64,000 bases of DNA from an uncultured Christensenella sp. (GTDB taxonomy: Bacteria; Bacillota_A; Clostridia; Christensenellales; Borkfalkiaceae): assembly GCA_910579295.1 (NCBI GenBank), contig CAJTTC010000006.1, forward strand, positions 1-64,000. The letters run 5' to 3'. The notes beneath the pieces are model-generated. The model saw nothing but the letters and a program-made list of their open reading frames with translations. It was not told the origin of the DNA and made no database searches. Below are positions 22,439 through 32,122 of this stretch, piece after piece; the first letter of the stretch is position 1, and each line of letters opens with the position of its first letter. The translations under genes and the position numbers were made by a program.

Positions 22439-24742
22439 TTGAAAAAGATTATTGCCGAAGCCGAATACACGGCGGAACAACTCAATAAAATTACAGCGCT
22501 CTCCGAGGAATGCGGACTGTGCCAAGAAACCGTCAGCATACTCTACGGCAGGGGTATAGATACCGCCGATAAGATTAACGGATTTATTCACCCCGGGCGT
22601 AGCAGGTTTTTAAGCCCGTTTTTAATGAGCGGAATGAAAGAGGCTGTCGAGCTGATAACCCGCGCCCGCGACGAGGAATGGTCGGTTGCGATATACGGCG
22701 ATTACGACGCGGACGGCATTTGCGCTTCAACCATACTCTGTCGCGCTCTGTCCGATTTCGGCATACAGGCAACGGTGTACGTTCCCGAGCGTATCAACGG
22801 CTACGGGCTCAACGTCAGGTCAATCGACGAAATTTTCGAGGAGTATTTCCCGCAACTCTTTATTACCGTGGACTGCGGTATATCTAACGCGCAGGAGGTC
22901 GAATATATAAAGGAGCAGGGCGCGGAGGTCATAGTCACGGACCACCACGAGTTGCCCGACGTTTTGCCCGACTGTATATGCGTAAATCCCAAATTCAAGG
23001 ACGATTATCCGTACGACAATCTCTGCGGCGCGGGCGTTGCGTTCAAGCTCGGTTGCGCGCTCAACGGCAAGGACGCGTATAAATATGTCGACTTGGCGGC
23101 GATAGCCACCGTTGCCGACAGCGTTCCTCTCACGGGCGAAAACCGCGATATCGTGGCGGAGGGGTTAAAGCTCATAAACGCTTCGCCACGCAAAAATTAC
23201 GCGGAGTTTTTAAAGAAAGACGAACGTACTACGTCACAGTCGGTAGCCTTTCAGATTGCGCCGAAAATCAATGCGGCGGGCAGAATGGGCAACGCAAGGG
23301 CGGCGCTCTCGCTGTTTTTGTCCGACGACGACGGGGAAATTTACGACTATTCCGTGCGGCTGACTTCGTACAATATCGAGAGGCAGAAATATTGCGACGA
23401 GCTCTATTTATCCGCAAAGCAGATGCTCAAAGAAAAGGGCGCGAACGGCAGAATAATCCTTTTATGCGCGGAGAAGTGGAACGCAGGCTTTGTCGGCATA
23501 GTCGCCGCACGTCTTGCAGAAGAGTATTGCCGTCCCGCAATGCTGTTTGTCAAGCACGGCGACAGCTATAAGGGCAGTGCGCGCAGTATTGACGGCGTAA
23601 ATATTTTCGAAGCGTTAAAGGCGTGCGACAGTCTTATAGACGAGTTCGGCGGTCATTCGCAGGCGGCGGGCGTCAACGTATCGGGCGAAAATTTAACGGC
23701 TCTCGAAGAAGCTTTGAATAAATATCTTCACGAAAATTATGCGGCGGACGCGTTTACTCCCACGCACTATATCAACGGCAGTTGCGCCTCGCCTATGTCG
23801 CAGAAATTTATAAACGAGCTTAACCTGCTCGAACCGTTCGGCGTTGGCAATCGCAAGCCGCTGTTTGTTGCCGAAGCGGAGAGCTGTAAAATCAAGCGAT
23901 TAAAGGACGGCACGCCGCACCTTTCCGTCAAGTGTTGCGGACAGGAATTTATCTTCTTCTCGGGGCTTAAATACTCGAAGCTGTTGCGCAGCGCTATGCA
24001 CAAGCGGCTGATTTTTGAATTCAATTCGTCGTGGTTCAGGGGTAAAGAGCAGACGAAGAGCTATCTTCGCGACGTCATCTACACGGCGGACGGCGTCGGC
24101 GGGGCGAGCGACGGAATTGCGCTCAACGCCGTTCAGCTTGCGGCGGGGCAAAAATCGGAATGCGCCGTCGAGTACGTCACACGCGAAGAGGCTCAGAGGG
24201 CGCTTTCGGAATGCGAGGAGTACGGCACGCTGTTCATAGCCTATCAGCCGTCCACGCTCGAACAGTTCGACTGCGGCGACAGGGAGATAAACGTATTCAC
24301 TCCGTCCGCGGCTAACCTTGCAAGTATTATTCTGCTTTCGCCCGCCGCCGATTGCGAGCTGTCGGGTTATGAAAAAGTCATTTTCCTGGACGATCCCGCG
24401 GATATAACGATAGCTTCTCTTTCCGGCAAGAAAGTTTACGTCTGTAAGGATATAGACGGCAGAGCACAGCTCGGACGTCTGAGTACACAGCGCGACGATT
24501 TGCTTTCGGTATTTAAGATTTTAAGCGCGAACGCGTACGGCATTTCGGGCGACAGCTCGGAAGAGGCGGCACAGCTCAATGATTTCGGAGTTCCCGCGGC
24601 GCAGGCGTACTTTGCGCTCAGGGTGTTTGAAGAGTTAGGTTTGATATCGTTTTTCGGCGGCAGACTGACGGTAAAGCGCGGTGTAAAAACGCAACTCAAC
24701 AACTCCGACTTGTACAATTTCATTGCGGGTATCACGCAATAG
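22439..24742 (+). CDS. recJ: Single-stranded-DNA-specific exonuclease RecJ
   Basis: A 767-residue DHH-family 5'-3' exonuclease acting in recombination and repair. 'YGDYDADG', 'VTDHHELP' and 'NAAGRMGNA' belong to the DHH phosphoesterase core; DHHA1 with 'GGHSQAAG' lies near residue 405; an OB-fold and a C-terminal extension follow. No ATG exists near the N-terminus, so I accept the TTG at 22439, which has GGAGA seven bases upstream. It lies between secF and relA as in most Clostridia. Confidence 0.95.
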   Translation: MKKIIAEAEYTAEQLNKITALSEECGLCQETVSILYGRGIDTADKINGFIHPGRSRFLSPFLMSGMKEAVELITRARDEEWSVAIYGDYDADGICASTILCRALSDFGIQATVYVPERINGYGLNVRSIDEIFEEYFPQLFITVDCGISNAQEVEYIKEQGAEVIVTDHHELPDVLPDCICVNPKFKDDYPYDNLCGAGVAFKLGCALNGKDAYKYVDLAAIATVADSVPLTGENRDIVAEGLKLINASPRKNYAEFLKKDERTTSQSVAFQIAPKINAAGRMGNARAALSLFLSDDDGEIYDYSVRLTSYNIERQKYCDELYLSAKQMLKEKGANGRIILLCAEKWNAGFVGIVAARLAEEYCRPAMLFVKHGDSYKGSARSIDGVNIFEALKACDSLIDEFGGHSQAAGVNVSGENLTALEEALNKYLHENYAADAFTPTHYINGSCASPMSQKFINELNLLEPFGVGNRKPLFVAEAESCKIKRLKDGTPHLSVKCCGQEFIFFSGLKYSKLLRSAMHKRLIFEFNSSWFRGKEQTKSYLRDVIYTADGVGGASDGIALNAVQLAAGQKSECAVEYVTREEAQRALSECEEYGTLFIAYQPSTLEQFDCGDREINVFTPSAANLASIILLSPAADCELSGYEKVIFLDDPADITIASLSGKKVYVCKDIDGRAQLGRLSTQRDDLLSVFKILSANAYGISGDSSEEAAQLNDFGVPAAQAYFALRVFEELGLISFFGGRLTVKRGVKTQLNNSDLYNFIAGITQ

Positions 24743-24784
24743 CTTTCCCGACGTAAGGGGCGTAATGCGATTGGAGAAACGAAT

Positions 24785-26920
24785 ATGAAATCGGTAATTG
24801 ATAAAATCAACGAAAATTATAGCGAAGCGGACAGACAATTGCTTGTCAAAGCGTACCGTTACGCCGAAAAAATGCACGAAAATCAGAAGCGCGCTTCGGG
24901 CGAGCCGTACTTTACGCACCCCTGCGCAGTTGCGGAAATATTAGTTGATTTGGGGCTCGATACGCCTACGGTTGCGGCGGCTTTTCTGCACGACGTAATC
25001 GAGGATACCGCGGCGACTGCGGACGACGTTAAGCGCGAGTTCGGCGTGGAAATTTACAACCTGGTGGAGGGCGTAACCAAGCTCGACCAGATTAAATTCC
25101 ATTCACACGAGGAGGAGGACGCCGAAAACTTCCGCAAGATATTCGTTGCAATGGCTAAGGACGTGCGCGTAATAATTATCAAGCTTGCCGACAGACTTCA
25201 CAATATGCGCTCACTCAACTATCTGTCCAACGAAAGACAGCAGAGAATAGCCAAGGAAACGTTGGGTATTTTTACTCCGCTTGCAGACAGGCTCGGTATT
25301 TCGCAGGTCAAGTGCGAGCTTGAAGATTTATGCCTCAAATATCTCGAACCCGAGGCGTACGAATACCTTGTAACCAACATAAATCAGAAGCGCGAGGAGC
25401 GTCAGAGGTTTGTCGATACTGTCGTTGCACAGCTGAAAAAGATGCTTGATGAGAATGGCATAAAGGGCGACGTCGTAGGCAGACCCAAGCACTTCTATTC
25501 GATTTACCGCAAAATGAAAAACAAGGGGCTCACCCTCGACCAGATTTACGACCTTACCGCCGTACGCGTTATCGTTGATAAGATAGAGGAGTGCTACGAG
25601 GTGCTCGGCATTATCCATAAGACGTGGAAGCCCGTGCCCGGCAGAATTAAGGATTATATAGCGACGCCCAAGCGCAATATGTATCAATCGTTGCACACAA
25701 CCGTCGTTACCGATTTCGGACAGTTCTTTGAAATTCAGATAAGAACGTCGGATATGCACAAAATGGCTGAGTACGGAATTGCCGCGCATTGGAAGTATAA
25801 AGAGCAGAAGGCGGGCAGTGAAACGGCGTTCGACCAAAGACTGAGCTGGATACGCGACGTAATGGATTGGCAGGGCAGCGTCGAAACGTCGAAGGAGTTT
25901 ATTGATTCGCTCAAAAACGATCTCTACGCCACCGAGCTTCTCGTATTCACGCCGCACGGCAAGGTCATATCGTTGCCGCTTGACGCAACGCCCGTCGATT
26001 TCGCATACGCAATACACTCCGAGGTGGGCAATAAATGCGTGGGGGCAAAGGTTAACGGCAAAATCGTACAGTTAAACAGCACTCTCAAAACGGGCGACGT
26101 GGTTGAAATACTGACCTCGGCTAACTCAAAAGGACCTTCGTGGGATTGGTTTAAGTTTGTAAAGTCCGGCTCGGCTAAGGCAAAAATCAAGCAGTTCTTC
26201 AAGCACGCAATGAAGGAAGAAAACGTTAAAATGGGCAAGTCAATGCTCGAAGCCGAGGCAAAACGCCGCGGTTACGCGCTTGCCGATTTGCTTACGGACG
26301 AATCCTTTGCCAAGCTCTCCGAAAAAATGGTCTATACTTCGGTCGACGAAATGATGGCTTCTATCGGTTACGGAGCTGTCGGCGTAAACCATATAGTAAA
26401 TAAATTAATAGATTTTTACCGCCGCGAACAGCCGTTGCAGATGCCCAAGGCGGACACCGAAAATCTGCGGCACACCCCTGCGGGCAGTGTTTCGGTAAAG
26501 GGTATGGAGGGGCTTTTAGTGCGGTTTGCGCACTGTTGCAATCCCGTGCCGGGCGACGCGATTGTAGGATTTGTTTCCCGCGGGCGCGGCGTTATAGTGC
26601 ACCGCAAGGATTGCCCCAATTTAAAGGATTACGAAGCGGACAGGATACAGCCTGCAAGCTGGACGGGCGACGCCGAGCAGGGTTTCTTGGCGGGCATAAA
26701 GATAATTGCCGACGACGACGCGGGCTTGACGGCATTCATCACCTCCGAGATTTCCTCTATGCAGCTGTATATGACGCAGATAAACGGCAGAGTGGGCAAG
26801 GACGGCAAGGCGGTATTTTTGATATCGGTTAAGCTAAACAAGCTGTCCGATTTAGACCTTTTAATAAAGCATTTAAAGCGCGATAAGCATATAATCGACG
26901 TGTTCAGGACGACAAACTAA
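24785..26920 (+). CDS. relA: (p)ppGpp synthetase/hydrolase, RelA/SpoT family
   Basis: A 711-residue bifunctional stringent-response enzyme. The N-terminal HD hydrolase domain has H-D-V-I-E-D (His69, Asp70); the synthetase domain has 'GRPKHFYSIYRKM' and 'YDLTAVRVIV'; a TGS domain starts at 'LLVFTPHGKVISLP'; the zinc-finger/CC region has 'HCCNPVPGD'; and an ACT domain closes the protein. All key motifs are intact, so both synthesis and breakdown of (p)ppGpp are expected. Its stop overlaps the next ATG by one base. Confidence 0.96.
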   Translation: MKSVIDKINENYSEADRQLLVKAYRYAEKMHENQKRASGEPYFTHPCAVAEILVDLGLDTPTVAAAFLHDVIEDTAATADDVKREFGVEIYNLVEGVTKLDQIKFHSHEEEDAENFRKIFVAMAKDVRVIIIKLADRLHNMRSLNYLSNERQQRIAKETLGIFTPLADRLGISQVKCELEDLCLKYLEPEAYEYLVTNINQKREERQRFVDTVVAQLKKMLDENGIKGDVVGRPKHFYSIYRKMKNKGLTLDQIYDLTAVRVIVDKIEECYEVLGIIHKTWKPVPGRIKDYIATPKRNMYQSLHTTVVTDFGQFFEIQIRTSDMHKMAEYGIAAHWKYKEQKAGSETAFDQRLSWIRDVMDWQGSVETSKEFIDSLKNDLYATELLVFTPHGKVISLPLDATPVDFAYAIHSEVGNKCVGAKVNGKIVQLNSTLKTGDVVEILTSANSKGPSWDWFKFVKSGSAKAKIKQFFKHAMKEENVKMGKSMLEAEAKRRGYALADLLTDESFAKLSEKMVYTSVDEMMASIGYGAVGVNHIVNKLIDFYRREQPLQMPKADTENLRHTPAGSVSVKGMEGLLVRFAHCCNPVPGDAIVGFVSRGRGVIVHRKDCPNLKDYEADRIQPASWTGDAEQGFLAGIKIIADDDAGLTAFITSEISSMQLYMTQINGRVGKDGKAVFLISVKLNKLSDLDLLIKHLKRDKHIIDVFRTTN

Positions 26921-27522
26921 TGAAAGTTTACACAATTTATCCCGCGGGCTTCGCCGCTAATACTTATGCGGTAACGGAGGACGGAGAGAACTGTATATTG
27001 ATAGACTGCGCTCAGCCGCGGGTTTTAGACGAGTGCAAAAAGCTCGGGCTTACTACGCGCGCCGTATTGCTCACACACGGTCACTACGACCATATCGGCG
27101 GTTGCGTAGAGCTCGGTAAATACGGCGCGGATATATATTGCGGCGCGGGCGAAGATAAGTTTATCTTTTCGCGGGAGAACGCCGCTATCTTTGGCGAGGA
27201 AATCGAGCGCTTTGCAATCGCGGGAACGTTAAAAGACGGCGAAAAGATTTCGCTGTGCGGGCTCGATATAGAGGTGATTGCAACCGACGGGCACTCTGTC
27301 GGCGGCGTGTGCTATAAGACGGGCGACTGCATTTTTACGGGCGACACGCTGTTTTGCGGCAGTGTAGGCAGGTGGGATTTGCCTACGGGTAACGCTAAAA
27401 AACTCTTCGCTTCGGTTAAAAAGCTGTATGCGCTGCAGGGCGATTTTAAGGTGTATTGCGGTCACGGCGAGCCGACGACGCTCGGATACGAAAGAAAGAA
27501 CAATCAGTTCGTAAAGCAATAG
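26920..27522 (+). CDS. MBL-fold metallo-hydrolase, glyoxalase II-like
   Basis: A 200-residue metallo-beta-lactamase-fold hydrolase. The metal motif T-H-G-H-Y-D-H-I-G-G (about 51-60) is followed by H at 'TDGHSVGG', D at 'FTGDTLF' and H at 'YCGHGEPT', all the ligands of a two-metal site. This family sits between relA and hemZ in many Clostridia and is usually called hydroxyacylglutathione hydrolase-like; its true substrate is not known. Translationally coupled to relA by a one-base overlap. Confidence 0.92.
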   Translation: MKVYTIYPAGFAANTYAVTEDGENCILIDCAQPRVLDECKKLGLTTRAVLLTHGHYDHIGGCVELGKYGADIYCGAGEDKFIFSRENAAIFGEEIERFAIAGTLKDGEKISLCGLDIEVIATDGHSVGGVCYKTGDCIFTGDTLFCGSVGRWDLPTGNAKKLFASVKKLYALQGDFKVYCGHGEPTTLGYERKNNQFVKQ

Positions 27523-27541
27523 TCGGGCGGTAAAAGGAAAA

Positions 27542-28906
27542 ATGTTATCAACTAACGCAGAATTTTTACGCGCCGAAATACTTGACGTGTTGCGACTGCT
27601 CGACGCCGAGACCGAGGACTTTACGCACTACTTTTCGTTTGGCGGGGGCGAATTTTTCAACAGTATACTTTATAAGGACAGGTTTTTTGACTTCCGCGAC
27701 AAGAAAGAGCCCTCGGACGACGTCGAGTACAAGCGCTATGCGAAGAGATATGCAAAGCTGGCGTTTTACAAAGTGCTGTCGCAGGACAGGGGCATAAGTT
27801 TTCCGTACGGCGCGCTTACGGGTATACGCCCGACCAAGCTTGCATATATCGAGCAAGCGGCGGGTAGGGATTTTAAGCAATTGCTTGCCGATTGCGGTGT
27901 TAGTGAAGAAAATGTGCGGCACGTTGCGCGTATAATCGACGTACAGAAGCCGTACTATGCCGATAAGGGCGGGCAGGATTTATTTGTAAGCCTGCCGTTT
28001 TGTCCGACTAAGTGCGAGTATTGCTCGTTTATAACCGCGCCCGTTTCGGCTACGCGGCAATACGTCGACGGGTACGTAACCTGTCTTGAAAAGGAGCTTG
28101 CGAGCGTACGTCCGCTGCTTACTAAACCCAAGAGCATTTACGTGGGCGGCGGCACTCCATTTGCAATAGAAACGGCGCAATTGGAGCGGGTATATGCCGC
28201 AATTAACGCACTTAACCTGCCGAAATGCGAGTACACGGTAGAGGCTGGCAGACCAGACGTGTTCAGCGAGGAAAAGTTGAAGCTGACAAAGGATTACGGC
28301 GTAACGCGCATTTGCATAAATCCGCAGTCGTTCAGCGACAAGACGCTTGAAAAGATAGGCAGAAAGCACACTTGCGCGGACGTATATGCCGCGTTCGGAA
28401 TGGCGGAGAAATACGGCTTCGATATCAATATCGACCTCATTGCGGGGCTTGCCGACGAGAAGCTCGAAGATTTCGAAAATTCCGTGCGCCGCGCGATTGC
28501 GTTAAATCCCGCCAATATAACGGTGCACACGCTCTCCTTAAAGTCAGGCGCAAAGCTTAAAGAGAAATGCAACAGTTTACAGATAGAGGATATAGGGGCA
28601 ATGCTTGCGTGCTCGCGCAGGTTGCTGACGGAGGCGGGCTATTCGCCTTACTATATGTACAGACAAAAGTATCAGGCGGGCGGACACGAAAACTGCGGTT
28701 GGGCGAAGAAAGGCAGGGAATGCGTCTACAATATAGACGTAATGGAGGAGATTGCCGACAACGTAGCGGTTGGCGCTAACGCTATCTCCAAGCGTATAAC
28801 GGGCGCAGACAAGCCGATTGAACGCTATGCCGCTCCCAAGGACATTAAAACTTATATAGATAAAGTCGATACGATTATAGAGCAGAGAAATAACCTTTTT
28901 GGATAA
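27542..28906 (+). CDS. hemZ: HemZ-type coproporphyrinogen III oxidase-like radical SAM protein
   Basis: A 454-residue radical SAM protein of the HemN/HemZ group. The cluster motif C-P-T-K-C-E-Y-C (Cys154, 158, 161) is followed by 'SFITAPV', and 'YVGGGTPFAIE' and 'DLIAGLADE' are typical of the family. The first 140 residues form the HemZ-specific N-terminal domain ('LTGIRPTKL'). It is named coproporphyrinogen dehydrogenase, but no other haem genes are nearby, so a different radical reaction is possible. AAAGGA lies just before the ATG, and relA and the MBL gene precede it in one transcript. Confidence 0.9.
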   Translation: MLSTNAEFLRAEILDVLRLLDAETEDFTHYFSFGGGEFFNSILYKDRFFDFRDKKEPSDDVEYKRYAKRYAKLAFYKVLSQDRGISFPYGALTGIRPTKLAYIEQAAGRDFKQLLADCGVSEENVRHVARIIDVQKPYYADKGGQDLFVSLPFCPTKCEYCSFITAPVSATRQYVDGYVTCLEKELASVRPLLTKPKSIYVGGGTPFAIETAQLERVYAAINALNLPKCEYTVEAGRPDVFSEEKLKLTKDYGVTRICINPQSFSDKTLEKIGRKHTCADVYAAFGMAEKYGFDINIDLIAGLADEKLEDFENSVRRAIALNPANITVHTLSLKSGAKLKEKCNSLQIEDIGAMLACSRRLLTEAGYSPYYMYRQKYQAGGHENCGWAKKGRECVYNIDVMEEIADNVAVGANAISKRITGADKPIERYAAPKDIKTYIDKVDTIIEQRNNLFG

Positions 28907-28941
28907 TACAGTATGTTTACGGCTTACGTCACGGCGGTCAA

Positions 28942-30990
28942 ATGAAAAAGATAGTTAATTTGCGTTTACCCGTGCTATACGCTTTGTCGTTTGCGGGCGG
29001 TATTATATTTGCTGTGACGCTTGCCTTTTTCTCGCTTGACGGCGTTTATATTCTTGTGCCCGCGCTTTTTATGTTTGGCGGCTGCATTATATACGCGATT
29101 TCAAGGCGGCGCGCATTCAGAGCTTTTGCCTGCATAATGGCGGCGGTTGTATTTACCGTAGGCGCAATTTATACGTACGTTGTATATTTCAGCTTCTGTC
29201 AAAACTCTTTTCTGGTCGGGGAGTTGGTTCAAATCTGCGGCAGAGTCAGAGAGGCGGGATTGACTTCAACGGGAAGCAGGTACATAATTCTCGACAACGT
29301 AACGGTCGGCAATACGCGCGTAAGCGGCAGAATTTTGGCGTATCTTTCGTCAAACGCGGGCGAATACTGCCGCAGAGGGTACGAAGTCACGTTCGAAACG
29401 ACGATAAGCAAGGTGAACTTCATTTCCGACGGCGCTATTGATTATCGCGCGGTTAAAAACATTAAATATTACTGTTCGGTTACGGGCGGTCTGCAAGCTA
29501 CTTACCGTTTTTCGCTGTTCGGTGAAATCGCCAACGCAATGGAAAACGCGCTTTTCAATAACCTGTCGGCTGAGACGGCTGGCGTAAGCTTTGCAATGCT
29601 CACGGGCAATACCGACGGAATATCCGCAGGCACGTTAGCCTCTTTCCGCAACGGCGGTATAGCTCACGTCTTTGCCGTGTCGGGTCTGCACATAGGCGTT
29701 ATATACGGCGCGTTATCCTTTATATTCAAAAAATTACGGCTGAACAGGTTTGTGTCAGCAACTGTTAAAATAGCGTTAGTTGCGGCATATGCCGGGGTCT
29801 GCGGCTTTTCACCTTCGTCTGTTCGCGCGCTCGTGTGCTGTGCGGTGTCGGCGGCTTCGTCTTGTCTTTACCGCAAATACGACGCATTGAACGCAGTTGC
29901 GATAGCCGCGCTCTTATTGCTTTTAATAAATCCGCTGTATATGTTCGATACGGGGTTCGTGCTGTCCTTCGGCGCAATGACGGGCATAGTCTTACTGTCC
30001 GTAAACGTAAAAAGGCTTTTGAGCTTCCTCCCGAGAAAACTTGCCGAGGCGCTCTCGGTCGGTTGGTCGGCGCAGTTTGCGACAGTGCCCGCGCTTATCT
30101 CTTCGTTCGGCTATGTGTCTGCGGCAGGACTGTTTTTAAATATAATTTTCATACCGCTTGTTTCCGCAGTCTACGTAATAGTTTTTGTCGGCACGCTTAT
30201 AGGAGCGGTATTCCCTGCGTTTGCGTCAACCGTTCTTCCCGTATTGTGCACGCCGTTGGAGCTGATAATAAACGTAGTCGCATTTTGCGGCTTTGAAAAT
30301 TCGCTTATCAGTTTAAACACGGACAATTTGATTTACTTACCGTTTATTGTGTTTACGGCGGGAATGACGGATAAACTCAATTTGCGGTTATCTGCACGTG
30401 GCGCGCTCCTTGCCCTGCCGGTTTTATGTCTGAGCATAGCCCTTGCTTCAACCTCGGTCAAAACTTCGGCAAACGTAACGTTCGGCAACGGCGCGGTTAC
30501 TGTTGAGAGTAGCGGCGGCTCGCTCCTTATCGTAACTGAAAATTACGGCGGATACGAAACGTTTGACGGGCGGAATTTCGACGCTCTCGTAGTGCTCGGC
30601 GGCGAAGATAATATTTCCGTCGTTTCTTCGCTCGATTGTAGTTTCGGCGCGTTGTACGTCCGCGGCAGCGCTATACATATTCCGACCTTGGGCAGTACGC
30701 CCATAATTTATTCGGACAGCTTCGAGGCGTGCGGCGTAAGTTTTGCGTATAGCGGCGACGTGCTGACGTTCAACGTAGAGGGCGTGTCGGTTGCCGTGGA
30801 GAGGGAAAGCCGCGGCGAGGAGTACGGCTCGCTGTTGCAGGACGCGCAGTTCAATCTGTATTGCTACGGAGCGGACGGCGCCGTGCTGTTTACCCGTGGC
30901 GAAAGCTATGGCATCGCAACGTGCGGTTCGATGCGCTTTATATTCGGCGGAGGCAAAGTCCTGCCGTCGCACGTCGTCCCCGCGGAATAA
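28942..30990 (+). CDS. comEC: ComEC/Rec2 family DNA-uptake channel protein
   Basis: A 682-residue membrane protein. It starts with membrane helices (about 12-75), an exported OB-like DUF4131 region (about 85-180), then the ComEC competence domain with 'LTGNTDGI' and 'FAVSGLHIGVIYG' (near 245) and many further helices to about 510. The C-terminal 170 residues occupy the place of the usual metallo-beta-lactamase nuclease domain but show no H-x-H-x-D-H motif, so that domain is degenerate. ComEC carries single-stranded DNA across the membrane during natural transformation. holA follows, as in many Bacillota. Confidence 0.9.
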   Translation: MKKIVNLRLPVLYALSFAGGIIFAVTLAFFSLDGVYILVPALFMFGGCIIYAISRRRAFRAFACIMAAVVFTVGAIYTYVVYFSFCQNSFLVGELVQICGRVREAGLTSTGSRYIILDNVTVGNTRVSGRILAYLSSNAGEYCRRGYEVTFETTISKVNFISDGAIDYRAVKNIKYYCSVTGGLQATYRFSLFGEIANAMENALFNNLSAETAGVSFAMLTGNTDGISAGTLASFRNGGIAHVFAVSGLHIGVIYGALSFIFKKLRLNRFVSATVKIALVAAYAGVCGFSPSSVRALVCCAVSAASSCLYRKYDALNAVAIAALLLLLINPLYMFDTGFVLSFGAMTGIVLLSVNVKRLLSFLPRKLAEALSVGWSAQFATVPALISSFGYVSAAGLFLNIIFIPLVSAVYVIVFVGTLIGAVFPAFASTVLPVLCTPLELIINVVAFCGFENSLISLNTDNLIYLPFIVFTAGMTDKLNLRLSARGALLALPVLCLSIALASTSVKTSANVTFGNGAVTVESSGGSLLIVTENYGGYETFDGRNFDALVVLGGEDNISVVSSLDCSFGALYVRGSAIHIPTLGSTPIIYSDSFEACGVSFAYSGDVLTFNVEGVSVAVERESRGEEYGSLLQDAQFNLYCYGADGAVLFTRGESYGIATCGSMRFIFGGGKVLPSHVVPAE

Positions 30991-31021
30991 AAGCGTTCTT
31001 TGAAAGGAGTAGAACACGGTT

Positions 31022-31996
31022 ATGAAATTTATACAGTTAAAGGACGATTTGAAAGAGGGAGCGCGTTCGATTTATTTAATCGAGGGCGACGACGCCTATT
31101 TTCGCTCTAAGGCGGAAGAACAGATAAAGACCGCCTTTCTGACTATGCCCGAGCTCAACTATTCGGTTTTCGACGGCTCGCAGTACAGGGGCGCGGCGCT
31201 CGGCGATATCGTATCTGCGGCGGCGGCATTTCCTTTTATGGCGGAAAAGCGTGTTATTAAGGTTGTCGAGCTGTACCCGACGGAAAGCGACTACGACAAA
31301 TATTTAAAGGAGGCTTTTGAAAGCTTTCCTCCGACGACGGTGCTCATAATAGTCAACAGTCAGGGAAAAAAGGGCGTGGATTTAAAGCGCAAGAAGTGCG
31401 TGACGTATATCGACTGCAACAAATCGGACAGAGAAACGGTGGCGAAGTGGGCTTATATTACAATGAAGCGTGCGGGCGTTTCGTCGTCGGTTGAGGCGTG
31501 CGAGGCTGTGGCGGATTACTGCCTATGCGATATGGCGCGCGTCAGCAAAGAGGTTGAAAAGCTGACAGAGTACGGCAAGGGCGGAATGATAACCAAGAGC
31601 GACGTGGACGAGCTTGTCTATAAGGACGCCGATTACCGTATATATCAGATGACGGGCGCGGTTGCAAGGCGCGATATGGCTACGTTCACAGAAATCTGCA
31701 ACGACCTGTTGACGCGCGGCTACGACGAAAACGCGGTAATAGCGTCGCTTGTCAATTATTTCAAAAATCTTCTTACTTCGGTAACTTCCGGTTTGTCCGA
31801 TAAAGAGCTTGCGGCGGCGCTCAAAATGAACGACTATGCGCTGGGAAAAACCAAACAGCAGGCAAAGGCGATAGGGAAGGACAGGCTCATCGTGTTTATT
31901 AACAGCCTGTATTCGCTTGCTTCGCAGTTCAAGAGCGGCAGAATAACTGCGGACGGCGCGCTTGAAACAGCTATCGCTCACGTCTTTTTTGACTAA
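31022..31996 (+). CDS. holA: DNA polymerase III delta subunit
   Basis: A 324-residue clamp-loader subunit that opens the beta clamp. 'IYLIEGDDAYFRSKAEEQI' at the start, 'VVELYPTES' and the C-terminal 'YSLASQFKSGRITADGALE' block identify it. Length is normal. AAAGGAG lies 12 bases before the ATG. Confidence 0.93.
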   Translation: MKFIQLKDDLKEGARSIYLIEGDDAYFRSKAEEQIKTAFLTMPELNYSVFDGSQYRGAALGDIVSAAAAFPFMAEKRVIKVVELYPTESDYDKYLKEAFESFPPTTVLIIVNSQGKKGVDLKRKKCVTYIDCNKSDRETVAKWAYITMKRAGVSSSVEACEAVADYCLCDMARVSKEVEKLTEYGKGGMITKSDVDELVYKDADYRIYQMTGAVARRDMATFTEICNDLLTRGYDENAVIASLVNYFKNLLTSVTSGLSDKELAAALKMNDYALGKTKQQAKAIGKDRLIVFINSLYSLASQFKSGRITADGALETAIAHVFFD

Positions 31997-32122
31997 ATTG
32001 CCTGTTAAACGCGCAAAAAAAATAATTGGTAAATTTTAAACCTTATACAAAACGCTTTATTTTTTTGTTATAAAATAATATAATAGTGTATATAAAGTAT
32101 TTTACTACGGAGATTGTAGCTT

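Noticed and set aside
32079..32084. TATAAT before cdaA as a promoter.
   Set aside because: The matching -35 position reads TTTATT, too weak to report as a feature, although some promoter probably lies here.
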